From contig NZ_JANZKJ010000001.1 of assembly GCF_025642975.1 (NCBI RefSeq), positions 1-64,000 on the forward strand: 64,000 nt of DNA. Reading direction: 5' to 3'. A program made the position numbers and the translations under genes. Positions within the stretch are counted from its first letter, which is position 1; each line of letters begins with the position of its first letter. The stretch is from Pseudomonas sp. RIT-PI-S. Lineage in GTDB: Bacteria > Pseudomonadota > Gammaproteobacteria > Pseudomonadales > Pseudomonadaceae. The notes under the pieces are model-generated. The model was not told the DNA's origin. It saw only the letters and a list, made by a program, of their open reading frames with translations, and ran no database searches. This document shows, one piece after another, positions 53,316 to 63,987 of this stretch.

Positions 53316-55757
53316 ATGCCCGATTCCGCTGCCGTCCGCCTGCGTCTTGCCCCCGAAGCCCTGGCCCGCCCCTTTACCGCCGAGCAGTTCAGCTTCGCCA
53401 GCACCGAGGACCTGGAGCCTTTCCGTGGCGTGCTGGGGCAGGAACGCGCGGTGGAAGCCTTGCAATTCGGCGTCGCGATGCCGCGCCCCGGCTACAACGT
53501 GTTCGTGATGGGCGAGCCGGGTACTGGTCGGTTTTCCTTCGCCAAGCGCTACCTGAAAACCGAAGCCAAGCGCCTGCAGACACCCAGCGACTGGGTTTAC
53601 GTGAACAACTTCGACGAGCCGCGCAACCCGCGCGCGTTGGAGATGCCGCCAGGCAGCGCTGGCGAGTTCATCAGCGATATCGGCACGCTGATCGACAACC
53701 TGCTGGCAACCTTCCCCGCAGTGTTCGAACACCCGTCCTACCAGCAAAAGAAGAGTGCGATCGACCGCGCCTTCAACCATCGCTATGACCGCGCGCTGGA
53801 TGTGATCGAACGGGCCGCGCTGGAGAAGGACATCGCTCTATACCGGGACAGCAGCAATATTGCCTTCACCCCGATGCTCGATGGCAAGGCCTTGGATGAA
53901 GCTGAATTCGCCCAACTGCCGGAAGCGGATCGGGACCGCTTCCACAGCGACATCGCCGGCCTCGAGGAGCGGCTGAACGAAGAGCTCGCCAGCCTGCCGC
54001 AGTGGAAGCGTGAGTCGAGCAACCAACTGCGCCAGCTCAACGAAGAAACCATCACCATCGCCTTGCAGCCGCTGCTGGGGCCGCTCTCGGAGCGATACTC
54101 GGAATTCGCCGGGGTATGCGCCTACTTGCAGGCCATGCAGGTGCACCTGCTGCGCACCGTGGTCGAGCAACTGGTCGACGATCCCAAGGGAGATGCTGTC
54201 GCGCGCAAGATGCTCGAGGAGCAGTACGCGCCGAACCTGGTTATCGGCCATCACGCCAGTGGCGGTGCCCCGGTGGTTTTCGAGCCGCACCCGACCTACG
54301 ACAACCTGTTCGGCCGCATCGAATACAGCACCGACCAAGGCGCGCTGTACACCAACTACCGTCAGCTGCGTTCCGGCGCGCTACACCGGGCCAATGGCGG
54401 CTTCCTGATCCTCGAAGCGGAGAAGATGCTTGGGGAGCCTTTCGTCTGGGATGCGCTCAAGCGCTCGCTGCAGTCCCGCCGGTTGAAAATGGAATCTCCG
54501 CTGGGCGAGTACGGCCGCCTGGCGACGGTGACGCTCGCGCCGCAGATGATCCCGCTCAACGTCAAGGTGGTGATCATCGGCTCGCGCCAGCTCTACTATG
54601 CGTTGCAGGACCACGATCCGGACTTCCAGGAGATGTTCCGGGTACTGGTGGACTTCGACGAAGACATCCCCATGGATGGCGATAGCCTCGAGCAATTCGC
54701 CCAGTTGCTCAAAACCCGTACCTCCGAGGAGGGCATGGCCGCGCTGAGTGCCGACGCCGTGGCGCGGCTGGCTACTTATAGCGCGCGCCTGGCCGAGCAT
54801 CAGGGGCGTTTGTCAGCAAAGATCGGGGACCTGTTCCAGTTGGTCAGCGAGGCCGATTTCATCCGCCAGATCGCTGGTGACCCGGTCACCGATGCCGGCC
54901 ACATCGAGCGAGCACTCAAAGCCAAGGCAACCCGCACCGGCCGGGTGTCTGCACGGATCCTCGACGACATGCTCGCCGGTATCGTGCTGATCGACACCAC
55001 GGGCGCGGCAGTGGGCAAATGCAACGGGCTGACGGTGTTGGCCGTGGGAGACTCCGCCTTTGGCGTGCCTGCGCGCATCTCCGCCACGGTGTATCCGGGC
55101 AGCAGCGGCATCGTCGACATCGAGCGCGAGGTCAACCTCGGCCAGCCGATCCACTCCAAAGGTGTGATGATCCTCACCGGCTACCTGGGCAGTCGCTATG
55201 CGCAGGAGTTTCCGCTGGCCATTTCCGCCAGTATCGCGTTGGAGCAGTCCTACGGGTATGTGGACGGGGACAGCGCTTCGCTGGGCGAGGCGTGCACGCT
55301 TATCTCGGCGCTCTCACGCAAGCCGCTCAAGCAATGCTTCGCCATCACCGGATCGATCAACCAGTTCGGCGAAGTGCAGGCCGTAGGGGGCGTGAACGAA
55401 AAAATCGAAGGGTTCTTCCGCCTGTGCGAAGCCCGGGGCCTGACTGGGGAGCAGGGCGCCATCATTCCCAAGGCCAACGTGGCCACGCTGATGCTCGACG
55501 AGCGCGTGGTCAAGGCGGTGCGCGACGGCAAGTTCCATGTGTATGCGGTGAGCCAGGCTGACGAAGCGCTGAGCCTGCTGGTGGGCGAAGAGGCGGGGGA
55601 CCCTGACGGTAACGGTAACTTCCCGGAAGAAAGCGTGAATGCCTTGGTCGTCGACCGCCTGCGCGCTATCGCCGAGGTGATCAGCGAGGAAGAGCTTCGC
55701 GAGGCCGAACGGGAGCACAAGGTCGAGGCGCTGGCGGAGGTCAAGCCCTGCTCATGA
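53316..55757 (+). CDS. Lon-like ATP-dependent protease (LonB/YcbZ type)
   Basis: An 813-residue protease. An AAA domain holds GEPGTGRFS at residues 66-74 in the Walker A place, with Arg72 instead of Lys. After a long helical insertion, a second nucleotide-site strand is GGFLILEAEKM. The C-terminal Lon protease domain has the dyad Ser653 (GDSASLGE) and Lys696 (VNEKIEGFF), 43 residues apart as in Lon. It lacks the Lon N-terminal substrate domain. AAGGAAG precedes the ATG. The order protease-PA4575-like gene-yqhA-fklB is that of PAO1, from memory. Confidence 0.9.
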   Translation: MPDSAAVRLRLAPEALARPFTAEQFSFASTEDLEPFRGVLGQERAVEALQFGVAMPRPGYNVFVMGEPGTGRFSFAKRYLKTEAKRLQTPSDWVYVNNFDEPRNPRALEMPPGSAGEFISDIGTLIDNLLATFPAVFEHPSYQQKKSAIDRAFNHRYDRALDVIERAALEKDIALYRDSSNIAFTPMLDGKALDEAEFAQLPEADRDRFHSDIAGLEERLNEELASLPQWKRESSNQLRQLNEETITIALQPLLGPLSERYSEFAGVCAYLQAMQVHLLRTVVEQLVDDPKGDAVARKMLEEQYAPNLVIGHHASGGAPVVFEPHPTYDNLFGRIEYSTDQGALYTNYRQLRSGALHRANGGFLILEAEKMLGEPFVWDALKRSLQSRRLKMESPLGEYGRLATVTLAPQMIPLNVKVVIIGSRQLYYALQDHDPDFQEMFRVLVDFDEDIPMDGDSLEQFAQLLKTRTSEEGMAALSADAVARLATYSARLAEHQGRLSAKIGDLFQLVSEADFIRQIAGDPVTDAGHIERALKAKATRTGRVSARILDDMLAGIVLIDTTGAAVGKCNGLTVLAVGDSAFGVPARISATVYPGSSGIVDIEREVNLGQPIHSKGVMILTGYLGSRYAQEFPLAISASIALEQSYGYVDGDSASLGEACTLISALSRKPLKQCFAITGSINQFGEVQAVGGVNEKIEGFFRLCEARGLTGEQGAIIPKANVATLMLDERVVKAVRDGKFHVYAVSQADEALSLLVGEEAGDPDGNGNFPEESVNALVVDRLRAIAEVISEEELREAEREHKVEALAEVKPCS

Positions 55758-55868
55758 GGCTGCGCGCTGCCGGGCGGTTATGACCGCTCGGCGCCAGGGC
55801 GCCTAGGGCGCGGATCTTTTCGCGTGATTGCGGTCTGAGGAGAATCACCAAGCGGAGGGATTGCCAGC

Positions 55869-56210
55869 ATGGCTCACTCGCTCAGCCTCACCCGTCAGTG
55901 CCTCGGGCTCGAAACCCGCATCGAATGCATCATCCGCCCGGTGGCTGGGGATGTAGGCCACTGGACGCTCCTCTTCGCGGCTGGCATGTCCGGCGAGCAA
56001 CCCACAGCCATCAAGGCTCAAGGTCCGTTCCATGGCTCGCGGGCGGCGGAATCGGTCCTCGACGCCATTGTCGATAGCCTTACCCTCCACGGTTATCAGC
56101 TGCGGCATGATCCGCAGATCTGGGACATCCACTTGCACAGCCAGCTGCGCAAGATCAACGCCGAGCGGGGTCGTCACCTGGGCGACTATCTGGCGCGGCC
56201 GGATGCCTGA
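55869..56210 (+). CDS. PA4575-like conserved hypothetical protein
   Basis: A 113-residue soluble protein with no signal or helix. It has a beta-rich N-terminal half (RIECIIRPVAGDVGHWTLLFA) and a C-terminal helical half (AAESVLDAIVDSLTLHGYQLR, HSQLRKINAERGRHLG). It is conserved at this position in Pseudomonas. GGAGGG precedes the ATG. Function unknown; its constant place after the Lon-like protease gene hints at a partner or substrate, which is untested. Confidence 0.75.
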   Translation: MAHSLSLTRQCLGLETRIECIIRPVAGDVGHWTLLFAAGMSGEQPTAIKAQGPFHGSRAAESVLDAIVDSLTLHGYQLRHDPQIWDIHLHSQLRKINAERGRHLGDYLARPDA

Positions 56211-56291
56211 CGAGCCGGTGCGGGCACGCCTGACAGGCTGTGCCCCGTGCCTTGGCCCGCACCACTCACAAGCCTGTATGATACCGGTTCG

Positions 56292-56320
56292 CTGTAGGGC
56301 CCCTGGCTCGCGGGCTTGGT
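56292..56320. repeat. Degenerate REP element
   Basis: CTGTAGGGCCCCTGGCTCGC then GGGCTTGG, a weak REP match before the YqhA gene. Confidence 0.35.
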
Positions 56321-56363
56321 CCGCGCCTACCGGTTGATTTGTGTCTGGCTATTGTGAGAAGCA

Positions 56364-56852
56364 ATGGAACGTTTGATTGAAAGAACCATGTACGCGTCGC
56401 GCTGGTTGCTGGCGCCTATCTATCTGGGTTTGTCATTAGGGCTTCTGGCGCTGGCCTTGAAGTTTTTCCAAGAAATCTTCCACGTCTTGCCCAATGTATT
56501 TTCCCTGGCGGAGTCCGACCTGATCCTCGTGCTGTTGTCGCTGATCGACATGGCGCTGGTCGGCGGCCTGTTGGTGATGGTGATGATCTCGGGCTACGAA
56601 AACTTCGTGTCGCAGCTGGACATCGACGAGAGCGCCGAAAAACTGAGCTGGCTCGGCAAGATGGACTCGACCTCGCTCAAGATGAAGGTGGCTGCATCGA
56701 TCGTGGCGATTTCGTCCATTCACCTGCTACGGGTGTTCATGGACGCCCAGAACATCGATGCCAGGCACCTGATGTGGTACGTGATCATTCACATGACCTT
56801 CGTGGTTTCTGCCTTTGCCATGGGCTACCTGGATAAACTCACCAAGCACTGA
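56364..56852 (+). CDS. yqhA: YqhA family inner-membrane protein (TIGR00645)
   Basis: A 162-residue protein with four predicted helices: [21 protein letters not shown], the [22 protein letters not shown] segment, a [19 protein letters not shown] segment and [31 protein letters not shown] and [10 protein letters not shown] are family hallmarks. Function unknown. It lies between the PA4575-like gene and fklB, all in one direction, but gaps suggest separate units. Confidence 0.9.
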   Translation: MERLIERTMYASRWLLAPIYLGLSLGLLALALKFFQEIFHVLPNVFSLAESDLILVLLSLIDMALVGGLLVMVMISGYENFVSQLDIDESAEKLSWLGKMDSTSLKMKVAASIVAISSIHLLRVFMDAQNIDARHLMWYVIIHMTFVVSAFAMGYLDKLTKH

Positions 56853-56915
56853 TGTGCTAGGCTGCACGCCTTTTTGGCCCGGGCCGGTTTACCGGCCCTC
56901 CTACGGAGCAGTGCA

Positions 56916-57533
56916 ATGTCCGAAGTGAACCTCTCCACTGACGAAACCCGCGTCAGCTATGGTATTGGCCGCCAGCTTGGCGACCAGATCCGTGATAACC
57001 CGCCACCAGGCGTGAGCCTCGATGCGCTGATCGCCGGGTTGACCGACGCGTTCCGTGGCGAACCCAGCCGCGTTGCACCAGACGACCTGAACAACGCCTT
57101 CCGCGCCATTCGCGAAGTCATGCAGGCGCAGGAGAAAGCCCGTGCCGAAGCGGCAGCCGGCGAGGGTATCGCTTACCTGGCCGAGAACGCCAAGCGCGAG
57201 GGCATCACCACCCTGGCGTCTGGCCTGCAATATGAAGTGCTTACCGCCGGCACTGGCCAGAAGCCTACCCGCGAAAGCACCGTGCGCACCCACTATCACG
57301 GCACCCTGATCGATGGCACCGTCTTTGATAGCTCCTACGATCGTGGCCAGCCAGCCGAATTCCCGGTAGGCGGCGTGATCGCTGGCTGGACCGAGGCTCT
57401 GCAACTGATGGGTACGGGTAGCAAATGGCGCTTGTATGTGCCGAGCGAACTGGCCTACGGCGCTCAGGGCGTGGGTTCGATTCCACCGCACAGCGTGCTG
57501 GTGTTCGATGTAGAGCTGCTCGAGATTTTGTAA
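56916..57533 (+). CDS. fklB: FKBP-type peptidyl-prolyl isomerase
   Basis: A 205-residue FklB/Mip-type isomerase that speeds proline-bond rotation in folding. The N-terminal helical dimerisation part (VSYGIGRQLGDQIRDN to AEAAAGEGIAYLAENAK) is followed by an FKBP domain (VRTHYHGTLIDGTVFDSSYDRGQPAEFPVGGVIAGWTEAL, read in parts; AYGAQGVGSIPPHSVLVFDVELL). There is no signal peptide, so it is cytoplasmic. The start at 56916 after ACGGAGCA fits the family length. Confidence 0.94.
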   Translation: MSEVNLSTDETRVSYGIGRQLGDQIRDNPPPGVSLDALIAGLTDAFRGEPSRVAPDDLNNAFRAIREVMQAQEKARAEAAAGEGIAYLAENAKREGITTLASGLQYEVLTAGTGQKPTRESTVRTHYHGTLIDGTVFDSSYDRGQPAEFPVGGVIAGWTEALQLMGTGSKWRLYVPSELAYGAQGVGSIPPHSVLVFDVELLEIL

Positions 57534-57560
57534 TCGCTCCAAAGCTCAGATGGTAAGAGC

Positions 57561-57618
57561 GTGCGAAGCCCGCGAACCTGCGGCATCTGAGGTTCGCAGG
57601 CTGTCGCCGGCTCCTGCA
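57561..57618. repeat. Paired REP elements (BIME-like)
   Basis: GCGAACCT at 57572-57579 faces AGGTTCGC at 57590-57597, with GCGAAGCCC and CGCCGGCTCCTGC outside. Two REPs point at each other between the convergent fklB and PA4570-like genes. Confidence 0.65.
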
Positions 57619-57656
57619 AGGATCGCTTCAACCAAATCTCGTGGGGCTGCATACGC

Positions 57657-57899
57657 TCAATGCAACTCGCCCGCCGGGCGCAACGCTCGCGCATAGCAGA
57701 ACAGGAACAGGCTGCGTATCAGCTCTTTCTGCACCATTGGCTCTGTAGAGTTCAGCCCTTCGAAATCCAGTTCGCCCTGCTCGCGTAGCTCGTCCAGGGC
57801 GTCTTCATGGAGCACCGCGCAGACCTCACCGGTTTCTCGATGCAGGATGCGCAGGTAAGGGTGGGCACGGTCCAGCCAGGCGTCGATGAGGTAGGTCAC
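57657..57899 (-). CDS. PA4570-like conserved small protein
   Basis: An 80-residue protein conserved at this site in Pseudomonas. The N-terminal half (YLIDAWLDRAHPYLRILHRETGEVCAVL) and C-terminal helix (PMVQKELIRSLFLFCYARAL) have no recognised domain. GTG start with AAGGAG 8 bases upstream. Function unknown. It is separate from phnA, 75 bases away on the same strand. Confidence 0.8.
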   Translation of the reverse strand: MTYLIDAWLDRAHPYLRILHRETGEVCAVLHEDALDELREQGELDFEGLNSTEPMVQKELIRSLFLFCYARALRPAGELH

Positions 57900-57974
57900 G
57901 ATTATTCTCCTTGATGAGGTTCATTGAGAATAATTCGTATTTGCGTTTTTGCAAAGACTGTTCTGTGCCGGTCG

Positions 57975-58313
57975 TCAGGCCTTGCGCACGAACTCAGACT
58001 TCAGCTTCATGGCGCCGATGCCATCGATCTTGCAATCGATATCGTGGTCGCCTTCGCACAAGCGGATGTTGCGCACCTTGGTCCCTACCTTGACCACCAA
58101 TGAAGTGCCTTTGACCTTCAGGTCCTTGATGACGGTTATGCTGTCGCCGTCCTGAAGCGTGTTGCCTACAGAATCCTTTACGATCAGGCCGTCGTCGTCG
58201 CTTGCGGCGGCTTGGTCAGCGGTCCATTCGTGCGCACATTCGGGGCATACGAGGTGGTTGGCATCTTCATACACGTATTCAGAGCCACATTGGGGGCAGG
58301 GTGGGAGCGACAT
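57975..58313 (-). CDS. phnA: PhnA/YjdM zinc-ribbon protein
   Basis: A 112-residue protein with an N-terminal zinc ribbon ([21 protein letters not shown], quoted as CPQC...CPEC) and a C-terminal PhnA beta domain ([38 protein letters not shown]). Despite its name the E. coli homologue is not needed for phosphonate breakdown; function is unclear. Length equals YjdM (111). It follows ispB on the minus strand but is 84 bases away. Confidence 0.92.
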   Translation of the reverse strand: MSLPPCPQCGSEYVYEDANHLVCPECAHEWTADQAAASDDDGLIVKDSVGNTLQDGDSITVIKDLKVKGTSLVVKVGTKVRNIRLCEGDHDIDCKIDGIGAMKLKSEFVRKA

Positions 58314-58397
58314 GGGGATTCCTCATGTAAAGGCGCGCACGGCGTGACCACGTGCGCCAAGCGCAGAGGGCAACGGCCGTGGCAGTGCGACGGGATT

Positions 58398-59366
58398 TCA
58401 GTGGGTACGGGCGACCGCGAATTCGCTCAGCTCGACCAGTGCGTCACGGTACTCGCTGGCCGGCAGAGCGTCCAGGCAAGCGATGGCACGGCCTGCGTAA
58501 CTTTGGGCCAATTGCGCGGTATAGGCTAGCGCCCCGGAGGCGTCCACCGCCTCGCGGATGCGCTCGAGGTCTTCGATGCCGCCTTTCTGGATGGCCTGGC
58601 GAACCAGTGCTGCCTGTTCGGCGGTACCCTCGCGCATGGTGTAGATCAGCGGCAGGGTAGGCTTGCCCTCCGCCAGGTCATCGCCAACGTTCTTGCCCAG
58701 GGTGTCGGCATCGCCTTTGTAATCGAGCAGATCGTCCACCAGCTGAAAGGCTACGCCCAGGTGGTCGCCGAATTGGCGCAGCGCTTCGCGTGCCTGGTCG
58801 TTCGCTCCGGCCAGTGCGGCGGCGCTATGGGTAGCGGCCTCGAAGAGCATCGCGGTCTTGCCGCGGATCACGTCCATGTAGGTTTCTTCGCTGGTGCTCG
58901 CATCGCGCACCTTGGACAGTTGCAGTACTTCGCCCTCGGCGATGATCCGCGTGGCCTGGGACAGAATCTGCATCACCGGCATCGAGCCCAGCTCGACCAT
59001 CATTTCGAAGGAACGTGAATAAAGGAAGTCCCCGACCAGCACGCTGGGCGCATTGCCCCACATGGCGTTGGCAGTGGAGCGGCCACGGCGCATGCCGGAC
59101 ATATCGACCACGTCGTCGTGCAATAGGGTGGCGGTATGGAGGAATTCGATGGTTGCGGCCAATAGTCGCAGGTTGTTGCCTTCATACCCCAGTGCCTTGC
59201 CGCCGAGCAGGACCAGCAGTGGCCGAAGGCGTTTGCCGCCCGCGGAGATGATATAGTCGCCGATCTTCGATACCAGCGGCACCCGCGAGGTCAGCTGCTG
59301 CTTGATGATCTCGTCGACGGCGGTGAAATCTTCCGCCACCGCACGATAAAAGGCTTGGGGTTGCAT
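58398..59366 (-). CDS. ispB: Octaprenyl-type polyprenyl diphosphate synthase
   Basis: A 322-residue trans-isoprenyl synthase that builds the ubiquinone side chain (Q-9 in Pseudomonas, so the product is probably nonaprenyl/solanesyl). The first Asp-rich motif is LLHDDVVDMSGMRRG and the second is LVDDLLDYKGD. GGKRLRPLLVLL binds isopentenyl diphosphate. It is essential and divergent from rplU, the usual order in proteobacteria. Confidence 0.95.
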   Translation of the reverse strand: MQPQAFYRAVAEDFTAVDEIIKQQLTSRVPLVSKIGDYIISAGGKRLRPLLVLLGGKALGYEGNNLRLLAATIEFLHTATLLHDDVVDMSGMRRGRSTANAMWGNAPSVLVGDFLYSRSFEMMVELGSMPVMQILSQATRIIAEGEVLQLSKVRDASTSEETYMDVIRGKTAMLFEAATHSAAALAGANDQAREALRQFGDHLGVAFQLVDDLLDYKGDADTLGKNVGDDLAEGKPTLPLIYTMREGTAEQAALVRQAIQKGGIEDLERIREAVDASGALAYTAQLAQSYAGRAIACLDALPASEYRDALVELSEFAVARTH

Positions 59367-59492
59367 CAGCGGCTAACGCTCCATAAAGGTTGCGCGGCAT
59401 GCTAGGTGTCAGGTCCCGGCGTGTCAAGGCAGGGGGCGGGCGCCCCAGGCCCGGGCCGTGTGCCGCCGGCGTGCTCGCTCATCCCGCAACCC

Positions 59493-59521
59493 TTGCGCGG
59501 GAAACCGCCGTTGCGTACAAT
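59493..59521 (+). promoter_or_regulatory. Promoter of rplU-rpmA
   Basis: TTGCGC and TACAAT with a 17-base spacer in the ispB/rplU gap. It gives a leader of about 135 bases before rplU, long enough to hold autoregulatory structure. The rest of 59367-59663 shows no gene. Confidence 0.65.
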
Positions 59522-59663
59522 CGCGCACCCTGAACTTCCTGGGCATCACCTGCCTTACGCAATTGCAGTAGGGACCCCCATCGGGTTTCCGCCCACTGCA
59601 GCCATGCCAGCCAACACCTCTTCTTATAAAGCGCTGGGTGAGCAGGATTAACGGAGAAATATC

Positions 59664-59975
59664 ATGTACGCAGTAATCGTTACCGGTGGCAAGCAATACA
59701 AGGTCGCCGAAGGTGAATACCTGAAGATCGAGAAACTGGAAGTCGCCACTGGCGAATCCGTGACCTTCGATCGCGTTCTGTTGGTTGGCAATGGCGATGA
59801 CGTGAACATCGGCGCGCCGGTCGTTGAAGGCGCTAAAGTGGTTGCCGAAGTGGTAGCACAAGGCCGTCACGATAAGATCCGCATCATCAAGTTCCGTCGC
59901 CGTAAGCACCACATGAAGCGCATGGGCCACCGCCAGTGGTTCACCGAGATCAAAATCACCGGTATCCAGGCCTGA
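59664..59975 (+). CDS. rplU: 50S ribosomal protein L21
   Basis: A 103-residue ribosomal protein, start [19 protein letters not shown], end [23 protein letters not shown]: standard L21. It assembles on 23S rRNA with L20. CGGAGAAATATC precedes the ATG. rpmA follows 36 bases downstream as always. Confidence 0.98.
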   Translation: MYAVIVTGGKQYKVAEGEYLKIEKLEVATGESVTFDRVLLVGNGDDVNIGAPVVEGAKVVAEVVAQGRHDKIRIIKFRRRKHHMKRMGHRQWFTEIKITGIQA

Positions 59976-60011
59976 TTTCTAGCCTGATCCGCACATTGGA
60001 GTATTGAACTC

Positions 60012-60269
60012 ATGGCACACAAAAAAGCTGGTGGTAGTACCCGTAACGGTCGCGATTCCGAAAGTAAACGCCTTGGCGTGAAAATGTTCGGCGGCCAGGC
60101 CATCAAGGCCGGCAACATCATCGTGCGTCAGCGCGGCACCCAGTTCCACGCTGGCTACGGCGTTGGCATCGGCAAGGACCACACCCTCTTCGCTAAAGTC
60201 GAAGGCGTGGTGAAGTTCGAAGTCAAAGGTGCTTTCGGTCGTCGTTACGTAAGCGTCATCGCGGCCTGA
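60012..60269 (+). CDS. rpmA: 50S ribosomal protein L27
   Basis: An 85-residue ribosomal protein ([20 protein letters not shown]). Its N-terminus reaches the peptidyl-transferase centre. There is no Firmicutes-type N-terminal extension. GGAGTATTGAACTC precedes the ATG, and an intrinsic terminator follows 15 bases after the stop. Confidence 0.98.
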   Translation: MAHKKAGGSTRNGRDSESKRLGVKMFGGQAIKAGNIIVRQRGTQFHAGYGVGIGKDHTLFAKVEGVVKFEVKGAFGRRYVSVIAA

Positions 60270-60283
60270 TCGCGATTTCGCTG

Positions 60284-60314
60284 AAAAGCCCTGTCTCACG
60301 ACGGGGCTTTTTTG
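60284..60314 (+). terminator. Intrinsic terminator of rplU-rpmA
   Basis: AAAGCCCTGT and ACGGGGCTTT pair around a 6-base loop and are followed by a run of Ts. Confidence 0.85.
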
Positions 60315-60326
60315 TTTGTAGTGAGT

Positions 60327-61681
<1,355 letters not shown>

Positions 61682-61701
61682 TCGGTTGCAGTACACTACA
61701 G

Positions 61702-61770
61702 CGCCCCGGTTCCGGGCGGGCTGGCAAGGAAAGTAGCCCTTGCCTCCCGATCGGGCCCGGGGCGTTTTTC
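61702..61770 (+). terminator. Branched hairpin terminator between obgE and proB
   Basis: CGCCCCGG (61702-61709) pairs with CCGGGGCG (61757-61764), followed by five Ts. An inner stem GGCAAGG/CCTTGCC (61723-61729 with 61738-61744) sits inside, so the structure is a nested hairpin. Confidence 0.65.
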
Positions 61771-61807
61771 GTCATGGGTTATGGGTTGGGCAGGCAAGGA
61801 CACAATG

Positions 61808-62926
61808 ATGCGGAGCAAGGTGACGGGTGCGCAGCGCTGGGTAGTCAAGATCGGCAGCGCGTTACTGACGGCGGACGGCAAGGGCCTGGATCGCGCGGCC
61901 ATGGCGGTATGGGTCGAACAGATGGTCGCTTTGCACGAGGCAGGGGTGGAGCTGGTGCTGGTATCGTCCGGGGCCGTGGCCGCGGGCATGAGCCGCCTTG
62001 GCTGGGCTCAGCGCCCAACCGCCATGCATGAACTGCAAGCCGCTGCCGCCATCGGCCAGATGGGCCTGGTGCAGGCCTGGGAGTCCAGCTTCGCCCAGCA
62101 CCAGCGCCGCACAGCGCAGATCCTGCTAACCCACGACGACCTCTCCGATCGCAAACGTTACCTCAACGCACGCAGCACCTTGCGGGCCCTGGTGGAGCTG
62201 AGCGTGATTCCGGTGATCAACGAGAACGACACCGTGGTTACCGATGAAATCCGCTTCGGCGACAACGACACGTTGGCGGCGTTAGTGGCCAACCTGGTCG
62301 AGGCTGACCTGTTGGTGATCCTCACTGATCGCGACGGCATGTTCGATGCAGACCCGCGCAACAACCCTGATGCCCAGTTGATTCACGAGGCCCGCGCCGA
62401 TGACCCGACCCTCGATGCCGTGGCCGGTGGTACCGGCGGCGCGCTGGGGCGTGGCGGGATGCAGACCAAGCTGCGCGCGGCACGTCTGGCAGCCCGCTCC
62501 GGTGCTCATACGTTGATCGTGGGCGGGCGCATCGAGCGCGTGCTCGATCGGCTCAAGGCAGGCGAACGCCTGGGTACCTTGCTGTCGCCGGAGCGCGGCA
62601 TGCTCGCAGCGCGCAAGCAGTGGCTGGCCGGGCACCTGCAAACCCGCGGTACTCTACAGTTAGATGATGGCGCGGTGCAGGCGCTGCGCGCGGCCAGCAA
62701 GAGCCTGTTGCCCGTGGGGGTCAAAGGTGTGCAGGGTGGCTTCCGGCGCGGCGAAATGGTCGTCTGCGTGGCCCCGGACGGCTCGGAAGTGGCCCGCGGC
62801 TTGAGTAATTACAGCGCCGCCGAAGCGCAGAAGATCATCGGGCAACCGTCCGACGCCATTCATGGCTTGCTGGGCTACATGGCCGAGCCAGAGCTGATCC
62901 ATCGCGACAACCTGATTCTGGTGTGA
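61808..62926 (+). CDS. proB: Glutamate 5-kinase
   Basis: A 372-residue enzyme for the first step of proline synthesis (glutamate to glutamyl-5-phosphate). The kinase domain starts [18 protein letters not shown], with [32 protein letters not shown] and [15 protein letters not shown]; a C-terminal PUA domain begins near residue 275. Start 61808 gives MRSKVTGAQ and the usual 372-residue length; ATG at 61805 is an alternative. AAGGA is 7 bases upstream. proA is not here, as is normal in Pseudomonas. Confidence 0.96.
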   Translation: MRSKVTGAQRWVVKIGSALLTADGKGLDRAAMAVWVEQMVALHEAGVELVLVSSGAVAAGMSRLGWAQRPTAMHELQAAAAIGQMGLVQAWESSFAQHQRRTAQILLTHDDLSDRKRYLNARSTLRALVELSVIPVINENDTVVTDEIRFGDNDTLAALVANLVEADLLVILTDRDGMFDADPRNNPDAQLIHEARADDPTLDAVAGGTGGALGRGGMQTKLRAARLAARSGAHTLIVGGRIERVLDRLKAGERLGTLLSPERGMLAARKQWLAGHLQTRGTLQLDDGAVQALRAASKSLLPVGVKGVQGGFRRGEMVVCVAPDGSEVARGLSNYSAAEAQKIIGQPSDAIHGLLGYMAEPELIHRDNLILV

Positions 62927-62934
62927 GGCTGAGT

Positions 62935-63396
62935 ATGAAAGGTTTGCGTACCCTGATCTTGGCTGCGGCCTTCGCTCCTTTGCTCGCCCAGGCCGAGCAG
63001 GTGGGTGAGGTGTCGACCGTGTTCAAGTTCCTCGGCCCCAATGACCGCATTGTGGTCGAGGCTTTCGACGATCCCAAGGTCGAGGGCGTGACCTGCTATT
63101 TGTCGCGCGCCAAAACGGGCGGCGTGAAGGGTGGCCTGGGGTTGGCCGAAGACCGTGCCGAGGCGTCCATCGCCTGTCGCCAGGTCGGCCCCGTGCGCTT
63201 TGCTCAGCCGTTGAAAGATGGCGAGGAGGTCTTCAAGGAGCGTACCTCGCTGGTATTCAAGACCATGCAAGTGGTGCGCTTCTTCGACACCAAGCGTAAT
63301 ACGCTGGTGTACCTGGTTTATAGCGACCGGCTGATCGAGGGCAGCCCGCAGAACGCGGTGACGGCGATCCCGATCCTGCCCTGGCCGGTTCGCTGA
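62935..63396 (+). CDS. creA: CreA family protein
   Basis: A 153-residue exported protein (signal [20 protein letters not shown]). CreA family features are [25 protein letters not shown] and [22 protein letters not shown], with cysteines at VTCYL and IACRQ. Function is unknown although conserved widely in proteobacteria. The start at 62935 follows TGAGG, overlapping nothing; it is 8 bases after proB and may be co-transcribed. Confidence 0.93.
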   Translation: MKGLRTLILAAAFAPLLAQAEQVGEVSTVFKFLGPNDRIVVEAFDDPKVEGVTCYLSRAKTGGVKGGLGLAEDRAEASIACRQVGPVRFAQPLKDGEEVFKERTSLVFKTMQVVRFFDTKRNTLVYLVYSDRLIEGSPQNAVTAIPILPWPVR

Positions 63397-63585
63397 GCCT
63401 GTAGGGATTCTGTGGATCTTTCTCGGTCTGATGGCTTGCAGCGCTAGGCTTGCCAGTGACTGGCCTCATAACGGTACGCCCTTGCCGCTTGTCGTGGGGT
63501 TGGCGCTCGCCAGCGAGCCTGAATGCTCTGATCCTGGGCTTTGCCAGCTGGCCGGCCCTGGTTCCACCGGTATTTGCCAGGCAAC

Positions 63586-63614
63586 AAAAAACCGGCCACA
63601 GGGGCCGGTTTTTT
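63586..63614. terminator. Bidirectional terminator between creA and rpsT
   Basis: AAAAAACCGGCC and GGCCGGTTTTTT surround a 5-base loop. It serves rpsT on the minus strand, 15 bases past its stop, and can stop creA transcripts on the plus strand. Confidence 0.88.
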
Positions 63615-63628
63615 ATGAAGCGCGTTGC

Positions 63629-63907
63629 TTAGGCAGCAGCGGCGGTCTTCAGGGCCTTGATGTGGCCATTCAGACGGCTCTTGTGACGGGCAGCCTTGTT
63701 CTTGTGGATGATGCCCTTGTCGGCCATACGGTCGATAACAGGCACAGCCAGGGTGTAGGCAGCTTGCGCTTTCTCGGCGTCTTTGGTGTCGATCGCTTTG
63801 ACTACGTTCTTGATGTAGGTACGAACCATCGAACGCAGGCTGGCGTTGTGGCTGCGACGCTTCTCAGCCTGTTTTGCACGTTTTTTGGCGGAAGGTGAGT
63901 TGGCCAC
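63629..63907 (-). CDS. rpsT: 30S ribosomal protein S20
   Basis: A 92-residue basic ribosomal protein ([21 protein letters not shown]), all-helical, binding 16S rRNA. GAGGAGC lies before the ATG on the minus strand. Its place after creA, convergent, matches PAO1 from memory. The Ala-rich C-terminus is typical for Pseudomonas. Confidence 0.98.
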   Translation of the reverse strand: MANSPSAKKRAKQAEKRRSHNASLRSMVRTYIKNVVKAIDTKDAEKAQAAYTLAVPVIDRMADKGIIHKNKAARHKSRLNGHIKALKTAAAA

Positions 63908-63958
63908 CGTCGAGCTCCTCGAAAGACTTGGGTAATAGCAAACAAATAAGGCCGCGAA

Positions 63959-63987
63959 TCATGCCGACGCGCGTGGGTAATGTCAAG
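63959..63987 (-). promoter_or_regulatory. Promoter of rpsT
   Basis: On the minus strand TTGACA and CATGAT are 17 bases apart, about 52 bases before the rpsT start. Confidence 0.6.
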
